DNA of 64,000 nucleotides from Roseimarinus sp035271585 (GTDB lineage Bacteria > Bacteroidota > Bacteroidia > Bacteroidales > Prolixibacteraceae). How positions within the stretch are numbered: position 1 is the stretch's first letter; the number at the start of each line of letters is the position of its first letter. The position numbers were made by a program, and so were the translations under genes. The stretch covers positions 1 to 64,000 of the forward strand of contig DATERL010000209.1 in NCBI GenBank assembly GCA_035271585.1, given 5' to 3'. The notes beneath the pieces were generated by a model. That model searched no databases. It saw only the letters and a list, made by a program, of their open reading frames with translations, and was not told the DNA's origin. This document shows positions 52,508 through 62,800 of the stretch, piece by piece.

Positions 52508-52924
52508 ATGAAACAAGAAACATTAATGAAATGGAAAGGGAACATGGAGTTTGAAACCGAATTATTTGGGCACAAGCTTACCCTCGATGCTTCGCCCGAA
52601 TCGGGTGGTGAGAACAAAGGCACACGCCCTAAAGTTTTAATGCTTACCGCCCTAGCAGGCTGCACCGGTATGGATATCATTTCAATTTTAAAGAAAATGA
52701 AAATCAAGCCCGATGAATTTAATGTGAGAGTCGATGGTTATCTTACCGAAGATCTTCCAAAACAATACGAAAAAATGCACATTATTTATGAATTTAAAGG
52801 TGAAAATCTTTCTGAAGATAAACTTCGTAAAGCCATTGATCTTTCGCAGGAAAAATATTGTGGCGTATCGGCTCTTTATAAAAAAGCCATCGAACTTACT
52901 TACGAAATAGTTATTCTGCAATGA
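52508..52924 (+). CDS. OsmC-family protein
   Basis: The 138-residue protein belongs to the OsmC/Ohr group of thiol peroxidases. The two redox cysteines are in LAGCTGMDIIS and QEKYCGVSALYKKA, at the usual spacing. Typical substrates are organic hydroperoxides. Together with sod and msrB it belongs to the oxidative-stress set of the window. It lies divergent from a Crp/Fnr regulator. Confidence 0.93.
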   Translation: MKQETLMKWKGNMEFETELFGHKLTLDASPESGGENKGTRPKVLMLTALAGCTGMDIISILKKMKIKPDEFNVRVDGYLTEDLPKQYEKMHIIYEFKGENLSEDKLRKAIDLSQEKYCGVSALYKKAIELTYEIVILQ

Positions 52925-52952
52925 AACAATAAAGCGCACAAACAAATAACTC

Positions 52953-52981
52953 AAAAATGTGTTTAACAGTTAAGCATTTTT
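52953..52981 (+). terminator. Candidate terminator of osmC
   Basis: AAAAATG (52953-52959) pairs with CATTTTT (52975-52981) with further inner pairing of TTAA; no long T run follows. Confidence 0.45.
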
Positions 52982-52984
52982 GCA

Positions 52985-52997
52985 ATTGACTGTCAAT
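52985..52997. promoter_or_regulatory. Operator-like palindrome before the DUF2141 gene
   Basis: ATTGAC, T, GTCAAT is a perfect 6-1-6 palindrome. A second one, GTACAA/TTGTAC with a 6-bp spacer, lies at 53067-53084 just before the start codon. Confidence 0.35.
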
Positions 52998-53090
52998 ATA
53001 AAACTAGTGGTATTTTACTTTTTTATTTTATCGGACTGTTAAATGTTGATTTGATGTTATAACTTAGTACAAAACTACTTGTACCAAAAA

Positions 53091-53519
53091 ATGAGAATAA
53101 TGAAAACATTAGTGTTAGGAATAAGTATGTTACTATTTTCGGTAATTACTTTTGCACAGGAGACCTACACGGTATCGGGAAGGGTAAACACACCAAGCCC
53201 CAAAGGCCGTGTTTACGTATTTTTATGCGATCGCGAATCGTTTGACCACCCTATCAAGGGAATCGATACTGTTTCTTTTTGGGTGAATTACGACAAAACC
53301 TATGTCGAATATGAATTTAAAAATGTGAAAGAAGGGGAATATGCCATTCGCAGTTATCAGGATGTAAACGGAAACCACAAATTGGACAAGTGGTTATTTG
53401 GTCCTCGTGAACCTTGGGGTTTCTCTTACTCCAACAAAATGAAATTCCCTCCAACTTTCGACGATGTATCGTTTAGTGTAATGTATGACATCCGAATCAA
53501 CATCGTTTTAGGCAAATAA
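53091..53519 (+). CDS. DUF2141 secreted protein
   Basis: From the ATG at 53091 the product has 142 residues (53100 is an equal alternative). A signal peptide (about 1-22, ending ITFAQ) is followed by a small beta-sandwich of the DUF2141 type: YTVSGRVNTPSPKGRVYVFL, EYEFKNVKEGEYAIRSYQDVNGNHKLDKW and FGPREPWGFS. The DVNGNHKLD segment looks like a calcium-binding DxNxNxxxD loop. Function is unknown; the family is common among Bacteroidota outer-surface proteins. Confidence 0.88.
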   Translation: MRIMKTLVLGISMLLFSVITFAQETYTVSGRVNTPSPKGRVYVFLCDRESFDHPIKGIDTVSFWVNYDKTYVEYEFKNVKEGEYAIRSYQDVNGNHKLDKWLFGPREPWGFSYSNKMKFPPTFDDVSFSVMYDIRINIVLGK

Positions 53520-53576
53520 AAAGCAGTGTTTCATCCGCTTAATGTATTTGTATTGTTGCTTCTCGGGCAATAAAAC

Positions 53577-54584
53577 TCATGCTTTCATCACAAACAACAC
53601 CTTTCCACCAGTCATGTTCTGAGTGTAAAAATCGAGAGCTTCGTTAATATCTTGAAGCGCATATTGTTTTTGCACCTTGCTATTGAGTTCGCTGCCAACC
53701 AATTGTTGAATTTTAGCAGCTGTTTTAAGAGTATGAACAATCGATTTTCTGGTAGTGTAGTTGCCCAAGTAAAAACCCCCTATTTTTTTGTCGCCTTGAA
53801 TAATAAAACGAGGATCGATGGTAATATCTTCACGCGAGAGATTAGCGTAAACCACAATGGTGCTGCCATTTGGTGCGGCAGTAAGTAATTTCGAAGTAAA
53901 ACTGCCGGCAATTGCATCTAAAAACAAACTGGCATTTAGCGCGTCCGAAAGGGACTTTAATTCGTTTTCAAAACCATCCAATTCAGAATTGAGCACATAT
54001 CGGGCACCTATTTCTTTCAACAACTCAACCTGTTCAGGCCGTCGCACAATGTTAATGAGTTCGATTTTTTCCTTTTTACAGAGTTTGATCAGCATTTGTC
54101 CTAAAACACTAGCAGCAGCGGTATTAACAATGGTTTTGTGTTTTCCTCTTTTAGCAATTTCGATAAAAGCCAAAGCCGTCATTGGATTAACAATGAGCAT
54201 GGCGCCTTTTTCAAGATCAATCGATTTTTTGAGTGGAATCACTTTCATGGCCGAAGTAATCATGTACTCAGCCCAAGTGCCACCTTTATCGCTAGTTGAA
54301 GAGCAAATTACCCTTTTACCCACGTAAAAGTTAGCCAAAAAACCACCCCCCGATGCAACCACTACACCACTTCCTTCGATTCCGGGAGTTATCGGGTAGT
54401 TTGGACGGTGTAAATAGGTTCCTCTAATCACGCCAATGTCTGATGGGTTAATAGGAGCTGCTCCCATTTTCACCAACACCTCGCCTTTTTCGACGTGTGG
54501 TAGCGCTACCGATGTTGTGTAAAGTGGGCCATTGGGCTCGTCTTGCCTTACGGCCATCATGGTTTTTGGTATTTCAAAGTTCAT
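53577..54584 (-). CDS. Medium-chain dehydrogenase/reductase (quinone oxidoreductase-like)
   Basis: The 335-residue enzyme has the GroES-like substrate domain (GEVLVKMGAAPINPSDIGVIRG, TPGIEGSGVVVASGGGF) and a nucleotide fold (NTAAASVLGQMLIKLCKKE). The catalytic zinc cysteine and histidine of alcohol dehydrogenases are not present, so it fits the zinc-free quinone/enoyl reductase branch. The substrate cannot be told. A -7 element TAGTTTTG lies at 54616-54623 on the minus strand. Confidence 0.88.
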   Translation of the reverse strand: MNFEIPKTMMAVRQDEPNGPLYTTSVALPHVEKGEVLVKMGAAPINPSDIGVIRGTYLHRPNYPITPGIEGSGVVVASGGGFLANFYVGKRVICSSTSDKGGTWAEYMITSAMKVIPLKKSIDLEKGAMLIVNPMTALAFIEIAKRGKHKTIVNTAAASVLGQMLIKLCKKEKIELINIVRRPEQVELLKEIGARYVLNSELDGFENELKSLSDALNASLFLDAIAGSFTSKLLTAAPNGSTIVVYANLSREDITIDPRFIIQGDKKIGGFYLGNYTTRKSIVHTLKTAAKIQQLVGSELNSKVQKQYALQDINEALDFYTQNMTGGKVLFVMKA

Positions 54585-55327
54585 ATCAGTAAAGTGTATT
54601 CGATTTGCTTGTGCTCAAAACTACAAATCATTTGTTTTTTCTCGCTAAACTATTGAATCAAATATTCAATGTAAAATTTTCATGTCCCATTTTATAATCG
54701 CATAAAGCCCAACTGCTATAAATCAACCCCCTTTAAGTATCGCAATTATAATTGTTTGTGAACAAGAAAGCGACGTAAAAGATCTTATTTCAAGAATATT
54801 TTAGATCTTGAAATGAAAAAACAAGCCAAACTTTACTCACACACTTTTTTTCAAATGTTGTTCAAACAGTTTCTTCCTTTATTCAAAAAGTCAACATTTT
54901 TGGTAAGAATAAGTGCCTTTTCCTCAGTAATGTTAAGCTGGTAGCGTTCTATCTTCTTGTTCAATTCGGCATGTTTTGACGGTTTTAAAAGTACTGATGC
55001 TTTTGCACGCTATAAATACCGATATTAGAATAAATACATTTATTCTAATTTTTGTTTTCGTGAACATTTGTTTTTTTAGTTATACTAAAATACTTTGTCT
55101 ATTGAATTTGATATATTTATCAAAATTTAAATACATTCAACACTTAACAATAAGGAACAAACAAGTATTAAACAGTAAACAGTATTTGACAAATGCTTGT
55201 ATTCGACCAGTAAGTGCGTAACACTAATGACTTACCGTTGTACAAAACAATCAATTTATTCATCTTAGAATTGAACTAATCATCGGTTATTTTTATTAAA
55301 TTGCCCCTCGCACATCGAAAAAGCAAA
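54585..55327. other. Long intergenic region with a hairpin
   Basis: This 740-bp stretch is AT-rich and shows no convincing gene; an 81-codon frame at 54976-55221 has no coding character. A 9-bp perfect hairpin (54787-54795 with 54806-54814, loop 10) stands near the middle. TATTTTTA at about 55288-55295 may be the -7 element of the sensor kinase. Confidence 0.45.
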
Positions 55328-58300
55328 ATGCCAATGCGTAATATTTTAACCATATTCATCTCAATACTTTTAGCTTCGACGCTACAGTGTTTTGGTCAAA
55401 CCGAAAACTTCATCAATTTCAATACTGGCAACGGGAAATTGGGTCACAATGCCACCGAGGCTATTGCACGCGATAATTTTGGATATTTATGGGTAGGAAC
55501 TAACTACGGTCTCAATCGGCTCGACGGTTATCAGGCAGTCAACTATGTTAACGATCCTCTCAATAACTTTTCGTTGTCGAGTAATTCAATAAAAGCCTTG
55601 TGTGCCGATAAGTCAGGTAATTTATGGGTGGGCACAATTGGAGGCGGCTTAAACAAGTACAACCGCGAAACCAACCAATTTACCCGATTTATGCCCAACG
55701 ATACAATAAATAGCATTAGTGGTAAAAACATTTCGGCCATTGTTGAAGATTCACAGGGGAATATTTGGGTTGGTACATTGGATAAAGGGTTAAACAAATT
55801 CGATAAAAAAACAGGGCAGTTTAAAGTGTTTTATTTTGAAGAACACAATCCTTTCAAACGTGTAAACTCGAATGTTAGCGAATTATTTGTCGATTCACGG
55901 GGAGACATTTGGGTGGGATTAAGCAAAAGCGAAATTTTTAAAATCGACGTGGTAAGTGAAAAAATTTCATATCGGGGCATAGCGCTCGATAGTAAAAACC
56001 TTAACATAGGTTCAATCACCGGAATATCTCAACTCAAAAATGGCAATATGCTTTTTACAACCTGGAATGGTAACTTATTGACATTAGATCCCGAAGCAAA
56101 TGAATTTGCCAAAATTTTCCTTGAACCCGAATTTTTCAACTTCTCAATTTTATCGGGCGTGGTCACCGATAGCAAAAACAATATATGGATTGGCACCTGG
56201 AATAAGGGACTATTCAAATTAGACAGTGCTTTTAATGTTGTCAAACAATTTAAAAATCAACACAAACAATCGTACAGTATTAGTTCAAACTCGATTAACC
56301 AGTTGATGATTGATGAAAATGAAAATTTGTGGGTTTGCTTGCTCGATAATGGATTGAGCATGTTGCCCTTAAAAGAGAAAATAGTTAAGCCCGTGTCGCT
56401 AAACAGTACTCAATTTGATAAAGTTAATGTGTTTTCGATTGTTAAAGATAACCTGCACAATTTGTGGATCGGTTCTCGAGGACAGGGACTTTGGAGATAT
56501 AATATGAAAACCGGCGAAACAGAAAACTTTTTGGCCGAAAACAATCCGGGGCTAAACAGTAACGCTATATTATCATTGAAATGGAGTTCCGAAAACCTTC
56601 TAATTATTGGTACCGATGGTGAATTTGTTTCGTTATACGACCCAAATTACCGAAAATTCACCCAAGTAAATCATCGTCAGAACGACTGGAGCAACGCAGT
56701 TTTTAGTATCGCCGAAAATCACGATTTTATTTGGGTTGGAACCTGGGGAGGAGGCATCAAGAAAATTGACAAGAAAACCTTGACTTACCAAACCATTAGT
56801 TTCGACATTAAAGATCAATTTCGAAACAGTATTTTTGATCTGAAACTAAGTGACAGTATATTGTGGGTGGCTAATGTGGGACTTGGTTTAATTAGGCATA
56901 ACATTGAAACCGGGAACAACCATATTTACAGCCAGACTGATGCTGCTTCGCGATTTCCAAACGAAAGGATTACTGATATTTATGCAGAAAATGCAAACTC
57001 GTTGTGGCTGGCAACCGACGGATCAGGCTGCTATCACTTTATGCCCGATAGCGATAAAATTTACAACATCAGCGAGGAATACGGTATAAACAATAAAGTG
57101 TTTCAATCGGTAATGATCGACTCAAATAACACACTTTGGCTCACATCGTTAACCAATATTTACCATCTCAATTTGTCGAAAAAGGAATCGCTTAATTTCG
57201 ACCAACACAATGGTTTGGAAAGTGGACAGCTCAATAAAGCAGCCATTTGTTTCGATACCGAAACGGGACTTATGTTTGTTGGTGGAGTCGATGGAGTCAA
57301 CTATTTCGATCCATCAAAAATACTAATCGACTCAACGGTAAACAAGGTGATAATCAACCAGATCGACATTATGGGCGAAACATTACAATACCCCAATGGC
57401 AAGCAACTAAAGGTAAATATTGATGTGGCCAAAAGGCTAGATATTTACAATAACGATAAAACTATTACCATTCATTTTGCGAGCATTGATTTTGCGCCTT
57501 CGTTAAAAAACAAGTATTACTATCAACTCGATGGCTTTGAAAACCACTGGATCGAAAGTCCCTTCAACAAAAACTTTATTCAATACACCAACCTTAGGCC
57601 AGGAAAGTACACTTTCAGGGTGAAAGCATGTAACAGCGATGGCATTTGCTCCTCCGATGAAACAACATTGAAAGTAGTGGTTCACCCAGCGCTTTGGCAA
57701 ACGGGTATGTTTAGGTTGATTTTATTGGTCATTATCACTGTTTTGTTGTTTCTCTATTTTCGTTTTAAAAACATAGGACTTGTAAAAGCGAAGGATAAAC
57801 TCGAGAAAGTAGTGGCCGAGCGTACTTCTGAAATTATCAAACAAAAAGTTGATTTAGAACTGGCCAATAATGCAAAGGATAAGTTTTTCTCAATAATAAG
57901 CCACGATTTACGGAGTCCCTTAGCAAGCATTGATCAACAAGTAGGGCTGATTCTCAGAGAATACAATAACCTGCCCGAATCACAGGTACTGAAAAAACTA
58001 ATGTTATTATACGATACCTCAACAGGAACACTTGATTTAATTGATCAATTGCTTTTGTGGGCTAAAACTCAGTCAAATCTTATCGGTTTAAATAAAGAAA
58101 ACGTATTGGTTGGCGATTTACTCAAGTTGGTGGGTAACCATCTTATCCCAATTGCCAAAAAAAAAGATATCGAATTGCAATTACCTTTTGAGTCCGATTG
58201 TTCGATTTATGCCGATGCCAATTCGATACAAACCGTTATACGAAACCTTATCGTTAATTCAATAAAATTTACACCTACGGGTGGAAAAGTTTCGGTTTTT

Positions 58301-58555
58301 GTCGAAAAACAGGACGATTCGGTGTTAATTGCTGTCTCGGATAACGGGATAGGAATGACAAAAGCCCAAATCGACAAGCTCTTTAAAATTGAACAATTTC
58401 CTTCGAGCCGTGGGACCAACAAAGAAGCAGGAACTGGATTGGGGCTCATGCTTAGTTATGATTTTGTCAAATTAAATAATGGAAAAATTTGGGTCGAAAG
58501 CCATAAAGGAAAAGGCACAACGGTATTTCTTCTTCTCCCCACTGAAAATTCTTGA
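55328..58555 (+). CDS. Beta-propeller sensor histidine kinase (HTCS-like, without regulator domains)
   Basis: From the ATG at 55328 the product has 1075 residues (55334 is also possible). It has a signal peptide (ending CFGQ). About fourteen Reg_prop repeats follow, as two seven-bladed propellers (units such as NIWVGTLDKGLNKFD, LWIGSRGQGLWRYN); then a Y_Y_Y domain (YYYQLDGFENHWIES, LRPGKYTFRVKA), a membrane helix (about 805-825), HisKA with the phospho-acceptor in FFSIISHDLRSPLASID, and HATPase (NLIVNSIKFTPTGGKV, DNGIGMTKAQ, GTGLGLML). Hybrid two-component systems of this phylum continue into receiver and AraC domains; this one stops after the kinase. It is followed by the RND efflux operon. 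Confidence 0.92.
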   Translation: MPMRNILTIFISILLASTLQCFGQTENFINFNTGNGKLGHNATEAIARDNFGYLWVGTNYGLNRLDGYQAVNYVNDPLNNFSLSSNSIKALCADKSGNLWVGTIGGGLNKYNRETNQFTRFMPNDTINSISGKNISAIVEDSQGNIWVGTLDKGLNKFDKKTGQFKVFYFEEHNPFKRVNSNVSELFVDSRGDIWVGLSKSEIFKIDVVSEKISYRGIALDSKNLNIGSITGISQLKNGNMLFTTWNGNLLTLDPEANEFAKIFLEPEFFNFSILSGVVTDSKNNIWIGTWNKGLFKLDSAFNVVKQFKNQHKQSYSISSNSINQLMIDENENLWVCLLDNGLSMLPLKEKIVKPVSLNSTQFDKVNVFSIVKDNLHNLWIGSRGQGLWRYNMKTGETENFLAENNPGLNSNAILSLKWSSENLLIIGTDGEFVSLYDPNYRKFTQVNHRQNDWSNAVFSIAENHDFIWVGTWGGGIKKIDKKTLTYQTISFDIKDQFRNSIFDLKLSDSILWVANVGLGLIRHNIETGNNHIYSQTDAASRFPNERITDIYAENANSLWLATDGSGCYHFMPDSDKIYNISEEYGINNKVFQSVMIDSNNTLWLTSLTNIYHLNLSKKESLNFDQHNGLESGQLNKAAICFDTETGLMFVGGVDGVNYFDPSKILIDSTVNKVIINQIDIMGETLQYPNGKQLKVNIDVAKRLDIYNNDKTITIHFASIDFAPSLKNKYYYQLDGFENHWIESPFNKNFIQYTNLRPGKYTFRVKACNSDGICSSDETTLKVVVHPALWQTGMFRLILLVIITVLLFLYFRFKNIGLVKAKDKLEKVVAERTSEIIKQKVDLELANNAKDKFFSIISHDLRSPLASIDQQVGLILREYNNLPESQVLKKLMLLYDTSTGTLDLIDQLLLWAKTQSNLIGLNKENVLVGDLLKLVGNHLIPIAKKKDIELQLPFESDCSIYADANSIQTVIRNLIVNSIKFTPTGGKVSVFVEKQDDSVLIAVSDNGIGMTKAQIDKLFKIEQFPSSRGTNKEAGTGLGLMLSYDFVKLNNGKIWVESHKGKGTTVFLLLPTENS

Positions 58556-58599
58556 TGATAAAATAATCAATAAAAATCCTCTTAATTTTAATTTTCTTC

Positions 58600-58627
58600 T
58601 ATTTTTGCTTTTAACCTTTTAGGTTAA
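58600..58627 (+). promoter_or_regulatory. Promoter element and operator-like palindrome of the RND operon
   Basis: TATTTTTG (58600-58607) matches TAnnTTTG. TTAACC-TTTTA-GGTTAA (58611-58627) is a perfect palindrome placed at the expected transcription start, the position of a repressor site. No repressor gene is adjacent. Confidence 0.5.
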
Positions 58628-58690
58628 TATTAGTCTAAACATCTTAGGTATTTTTTTGATAACAAGGTTATAAACATAAAAAACGTTTCA

Positions 58691-59815
58691 ATGGCATTGA
58701 AAAAGAAAAAAGTATTCAGAATAGCAGTAAATATTATTCTGGTTGTCGTCTTTCTTGGAATTATTTTTTATCCAAAATACAAACATTGGTTTCAATCTGA
58801 AAACAGTGTTAAATCAACATCTATAGCTGGTGCTCGCCGAATGGGCGATGGAGGAAAAGCGCTCCTATCAAGTGGGTACATCATTGTTCCTACCCAAATG
58901 GAAGAGCTCATTTATAGTACGGGTTCTTTAATTCCTGATGAAGAAGTGGAACTTTCGTTCGAAACCTCGGGGAAAGTGGTTGGGATTTATTTTGACGAAG
59001 GCACCAGGGTTAAAAAAGGTGTATTGTTGGCCAAAATCAACGATAAACCCCTGCAGGCTCAGAAGCTAAAATTACAGGCACAACTCAAACTGTCTCAGGA
59101 GCGCGAATTCCGCCAGCGTCAATTACTCGATCGAGATGCGATAAGCCGCGAAAGTTACGATCAGGTTGCCACTGAACTACAAACTATCGAAGCCGATATT
59201 TTATTGGTTGAAGCCCGCATTGATGAAACCGAACTCAGGGCTCCATTCGATGGAATAGTGGGCTTACGAATGATCAGTGAAGGAGCTTATGCTTCAACAC
59301 AAACTAAAATTGTTCGTTTAGTTAAAGTGAGCCCTCTGAAAATTGAATTTTCGATTCCCGAACGTTATGCGGGAGAGGTCGAACCGGGCTTTCCAATTAT
59401 ATTCAATATCGATGGGATTGAAAAAAACTTCGAAGCAAATGTATATGCGGTCGATCCCAAAATAGATATTAGTACCCGTACCATTATGGTCAGGGCACTT
59501 TATGCAAATACCAACGAAGAGCTTAAACCCGGCCGTTTTACCAGTGTTAAAGCACGCCTATCGCAAATAGACAACACAATTGCTGTTCCCACTCAAGCCA
59601 TTATTCCCGAAATGGAAGGCGAAAAAGTGTTTATTTTTAAAAATGGGAAAGCACACGAAGTAAAAGTTAAATTAGGTTTACGCACCGAGTCGCATGTACA
59701 AATACGCAAAGGCCTTGCTTTTGGCGACACCCTGCTAACAACCGCCATGCTACAGCTCAGGCACGGATCTCCTGTTCAGTTAGATACACTGCTTACTAAT
59801 AACCCATTGCAATAA
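58691..59815 (+). CDS. RND efflux periplasmic adaptor (membrane fusion protein)
   Basis: The 374-residue adaptor has an N-terminal membrane anchor (about 8-25), a lipoyl/barrel-sandwich domain (LSFETSGKVVGIYFDEGTRVKKG, ELRAPFDGIVGLRMISEGAY), a short coiled hairpin with LDRDAISRESYDQ, and a beta-barrel and membrane-proximal domain (AVDPKIDISTRTIMVRALY, LKPGRFTSVKA). It bridges the inner-membrane pump and the outer-membrane channel. It is the first gene of the operon, 7 bp before the pump gene. Substrates are unknown. Confidence 0.95.
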   Translation: MALKKKKVFRIAVNIILVVVFLGIIFYPKYKHWFQSENSVKSTSIAGARRMGDGGKALLSSGYIIVPTQMEELIYSTGSLIPDEEVELSFETSGKVVGIYFDEGTRVKKGVLLAKINDKPLQAQKLKLQAQLKLSQEREFRQRQLLDRDAISRESYDQVATELQTIEADILLVEARIDETELRAPFDGIVGLRMISEGAYASTQTKIVRLVKVSPLKIEFSIPERYAGEVEPGFPIIFNIDGIEKNFEANVYAVDPKIDISTRTIMVRALYANTNEELKPGRFTSVKARLSQIDNTIAVPTQAIIPEMEGEKVFIFKNGKAHEVKVKLGLRTESHVQIRKGLAFGDTLLTTAMLQLRHGSPVQLDTLLTNNPLQ

Positions 59816-59822
59816 ATTAAAT

Positions 59823-62800
59823 ATGAGTTTATCATCAACGAGTATACAACGACCGGTATTATCTACCGTTTTTTCGTTAGTTATCCTTTTATTTGGAGCA
59901 ATCGGAATGACTTTTCTTGGTGTGAGGGAATTCCCGAGTGTCGACCCTCCAATAATTTCTGTAAGCACCTCGTATCCAGGTGCCAATTCCGATGTGATTG
60001 AGACACAAATTACCGAACCATTGGAGCAATCGATTAATGGTATTCCGGGAATTAGAACATTAACAAGCCAAAGCAGTCAAGGGCGAAGCAACATCACGGT
60101 CGAATTCGAATTGTCGGTCGATATGGAAACTGCTGCAAACGATGTACGCGATAAAGTATCACAAGCACAACGCTTTTTACCCCGCGATTGCGATCCACCC
60201 ACTGTTTCGAAAGCCGACGCTGATGCAAGTCCCATTATGATGCTTTCAATACAAAGCACCCAACGTTCATTACTTGAGATTTCAGAAATTGCTGATCTTA
60301 CTTTTAAAGAACAACTTCAAACTATTTCGGGAGTTAGCGCAGTGATGATATGGGGCGAAAAACGCTATGCCATGCGCATTTGGCTCGACCCGGCAAAAAT
60401 GGCAGGTTACCAGTTAACTCCACTCGATATTCGAAATGCAATTTCGCGCGAAAACGTTGAATTACCCGCCGGAAGTATCGAAGGAAATACAACCGAACTA
60501 ACCATACGTGCACTTGGATTAATGACCACACCGGCCGAATTTAATAATCTAATCTTGCGCCAAACCGGCGACCAAATTGTTCGTGTAAGCGACATTGGCC
60601 GCGCCGAACTCGGCCCCGAGTCCTTAAGGGGCATTACCAAAATGAATGGAGTTCCTATGATTGCTACGGCCATTATTCCACAGCCGGGTGCCAATCATAT
60701 CGAAATTGTTGACGAGGTATACCAACGCTTAGAATACATAAAAAAGGATTTGCCCGATGATGTTTCGTACGAAATAGGCTTCGATAATACCCAATACATT
60801 CGTTCATCAATAAACGAAGTAAAAGACACCATATTCCTAGCTTTCATTCTGGTTGTAATCATCATATTTGTTTTTTTACGCGATTGGCGAACTACAGTTA
60901 TTCCCATTTTGGTAATACCTGTTTCGTTAATTGGAGCATTCTTTATTATGTATATAGCAGGCTATACAATAAATGTACTTACACTGCTTGCTATTGTACT
61001 TTCAATTGGATTGGTGGTTGACGATGCCATTGTAATGATGGAAAATATTTATGTGAAAATTGAAGAGGGAATGACTCCCCTTGAAGCTGGTATTAAAGGT
61101 TCAAATGAAATATTCTTTGCCATCATTTCAACAACAATTACCCTAGTTGCCGTATTTATTCCAATTGTTTTTCTCGAAGGCATGACCGGTAGATTGTTCC
61201 GTGAATTTAGTGTTGTAATTGCCGGGGCGGTAGTTATTTCGTCGTTTGTTGCACTAACTTTCACTCCAATGCTCTCGACTAAACTACTGAAAACAAGACA
61301 CAAACGAAGCAAGGCTTATAATTATACCGAAAAGTTTTTTGTGGCTTTTAATAAAGCCTATAAAAATTCACTCGATTCGTTTTTGAAAAAGAAATACATT
61401 TCGTTGTTGGTTATCCTCTTATCGCTTGTACTTATTTTTGTGTTTTGGAAAATTATTCCTGCCGAGATGGCACCACTCGAAGATCGTTCGCAGCTAAATG
61501 TGAGCATTACATCGCAGGAGGGTGCAACTTACGAATACAACTTAAGCTATGTTGAAGAGATTTCAACATTGGTGAGAAGTGAAATCCCGGAATACGATAA
61601 AGTAACCGATATGATATGGGGAAGCGGAGGTGGATTTGTTAGAATATTGTTGAATTCGCCCTCGGAACGTGACCGTTCACAACAAGAAATTGCAGCACAA
61701 CTTACCCTCGAATTACAAAAACGAACACAAGCACGTGCCAATGTGATTCAGCAATCGACCTTTGGCGGCCGTAGAGCAGGCTTGCCTATTCAATACGTAT
61801 TGCAGGCCCCAACTATCGATAAACTAAGAGAAGTGCTTCCTGCATTTATGTCCGAAGTAAATGATAATTCGACCTTTGTAATGGCCGATGTGAATCTAAA
61901 ATTCACTAAACCCGAGTTGCAAATTATCATCAATCGGGATAAGGCTAATTTATTGGGCGTTTCAACTCAAAATATAGGTCAAACCTTGCAGTTGGCATTA
62001 AGTGGCCAGCGTTTTGGCTATTTTATTATGAACGGGAAACAGTATCAAATTTTAGGCGAACTGGCCCGCGAAGACCGTAACAAACCGCTCGATTTAAAAT
62101 CGCTTTACGTACGCAACAACGAAGGGAAAATGATTCAGCTCGATAACTTTGTTACCCTACAGGAATCAACTGCTCCCCCCCAACTCTATCGGTATAATCG
62201 TTTTGTGGCCGCCACTGTTTCGGCGGGCTTGGCCGAGGGAAAAACCATTAGCCAAGGCATTGAAGAAATGGACAAAATTTCGAAAAAAGTTCTTGACGAC
62301 TCATTCAGAACGGCGTTAACAGGTGACTCAAAAGACTTTACAGAAAGTTCGTCAAGCTTAATGTTCGCCTTTTTATTGGCCATTGTGCTAATTTTCTTAG
62401 TGCTTTCGGCTCAGTTCGAAAGCTTTAAAGACCCGATTATTGTAATGATGTCGGTACCTTTAGCACTTACCGGAGCATTGTTCTTTATGTGGTATTTTAA
62501 TGTAACAATGAATATATTTAGCCAAATTGGGATCATCATGCTTATTGGATTGGTTACCAAAAATGGTATTCTGATTGTTGAATTTGCGAACCAGCGAAAA
62601 ACAATGGGTATGACAAAGGCCGAAGCAATCAGTTTTTCCGCTGCTGCCCGATTTAGACCAATTTTAATGACCAGTTTGTCGACCATTTTAGGTGTTCTGC
62701 CATTAGCACTCGGTTGGGGCGAAGGCGCCCAAAGCCGCGTAGCAATGGGTATTGCAGTTGTGGGAGGATTAACGCTTTCAACCATTCTGACCTTATATGT

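Noticed and set aside
54976..55221. Plus-strand frame of 81 codons before the sensor kinase
   Set aside because: Rich in I, F, N and K as expected for AT-rich non-coding DNA, with no promoter or family signature.
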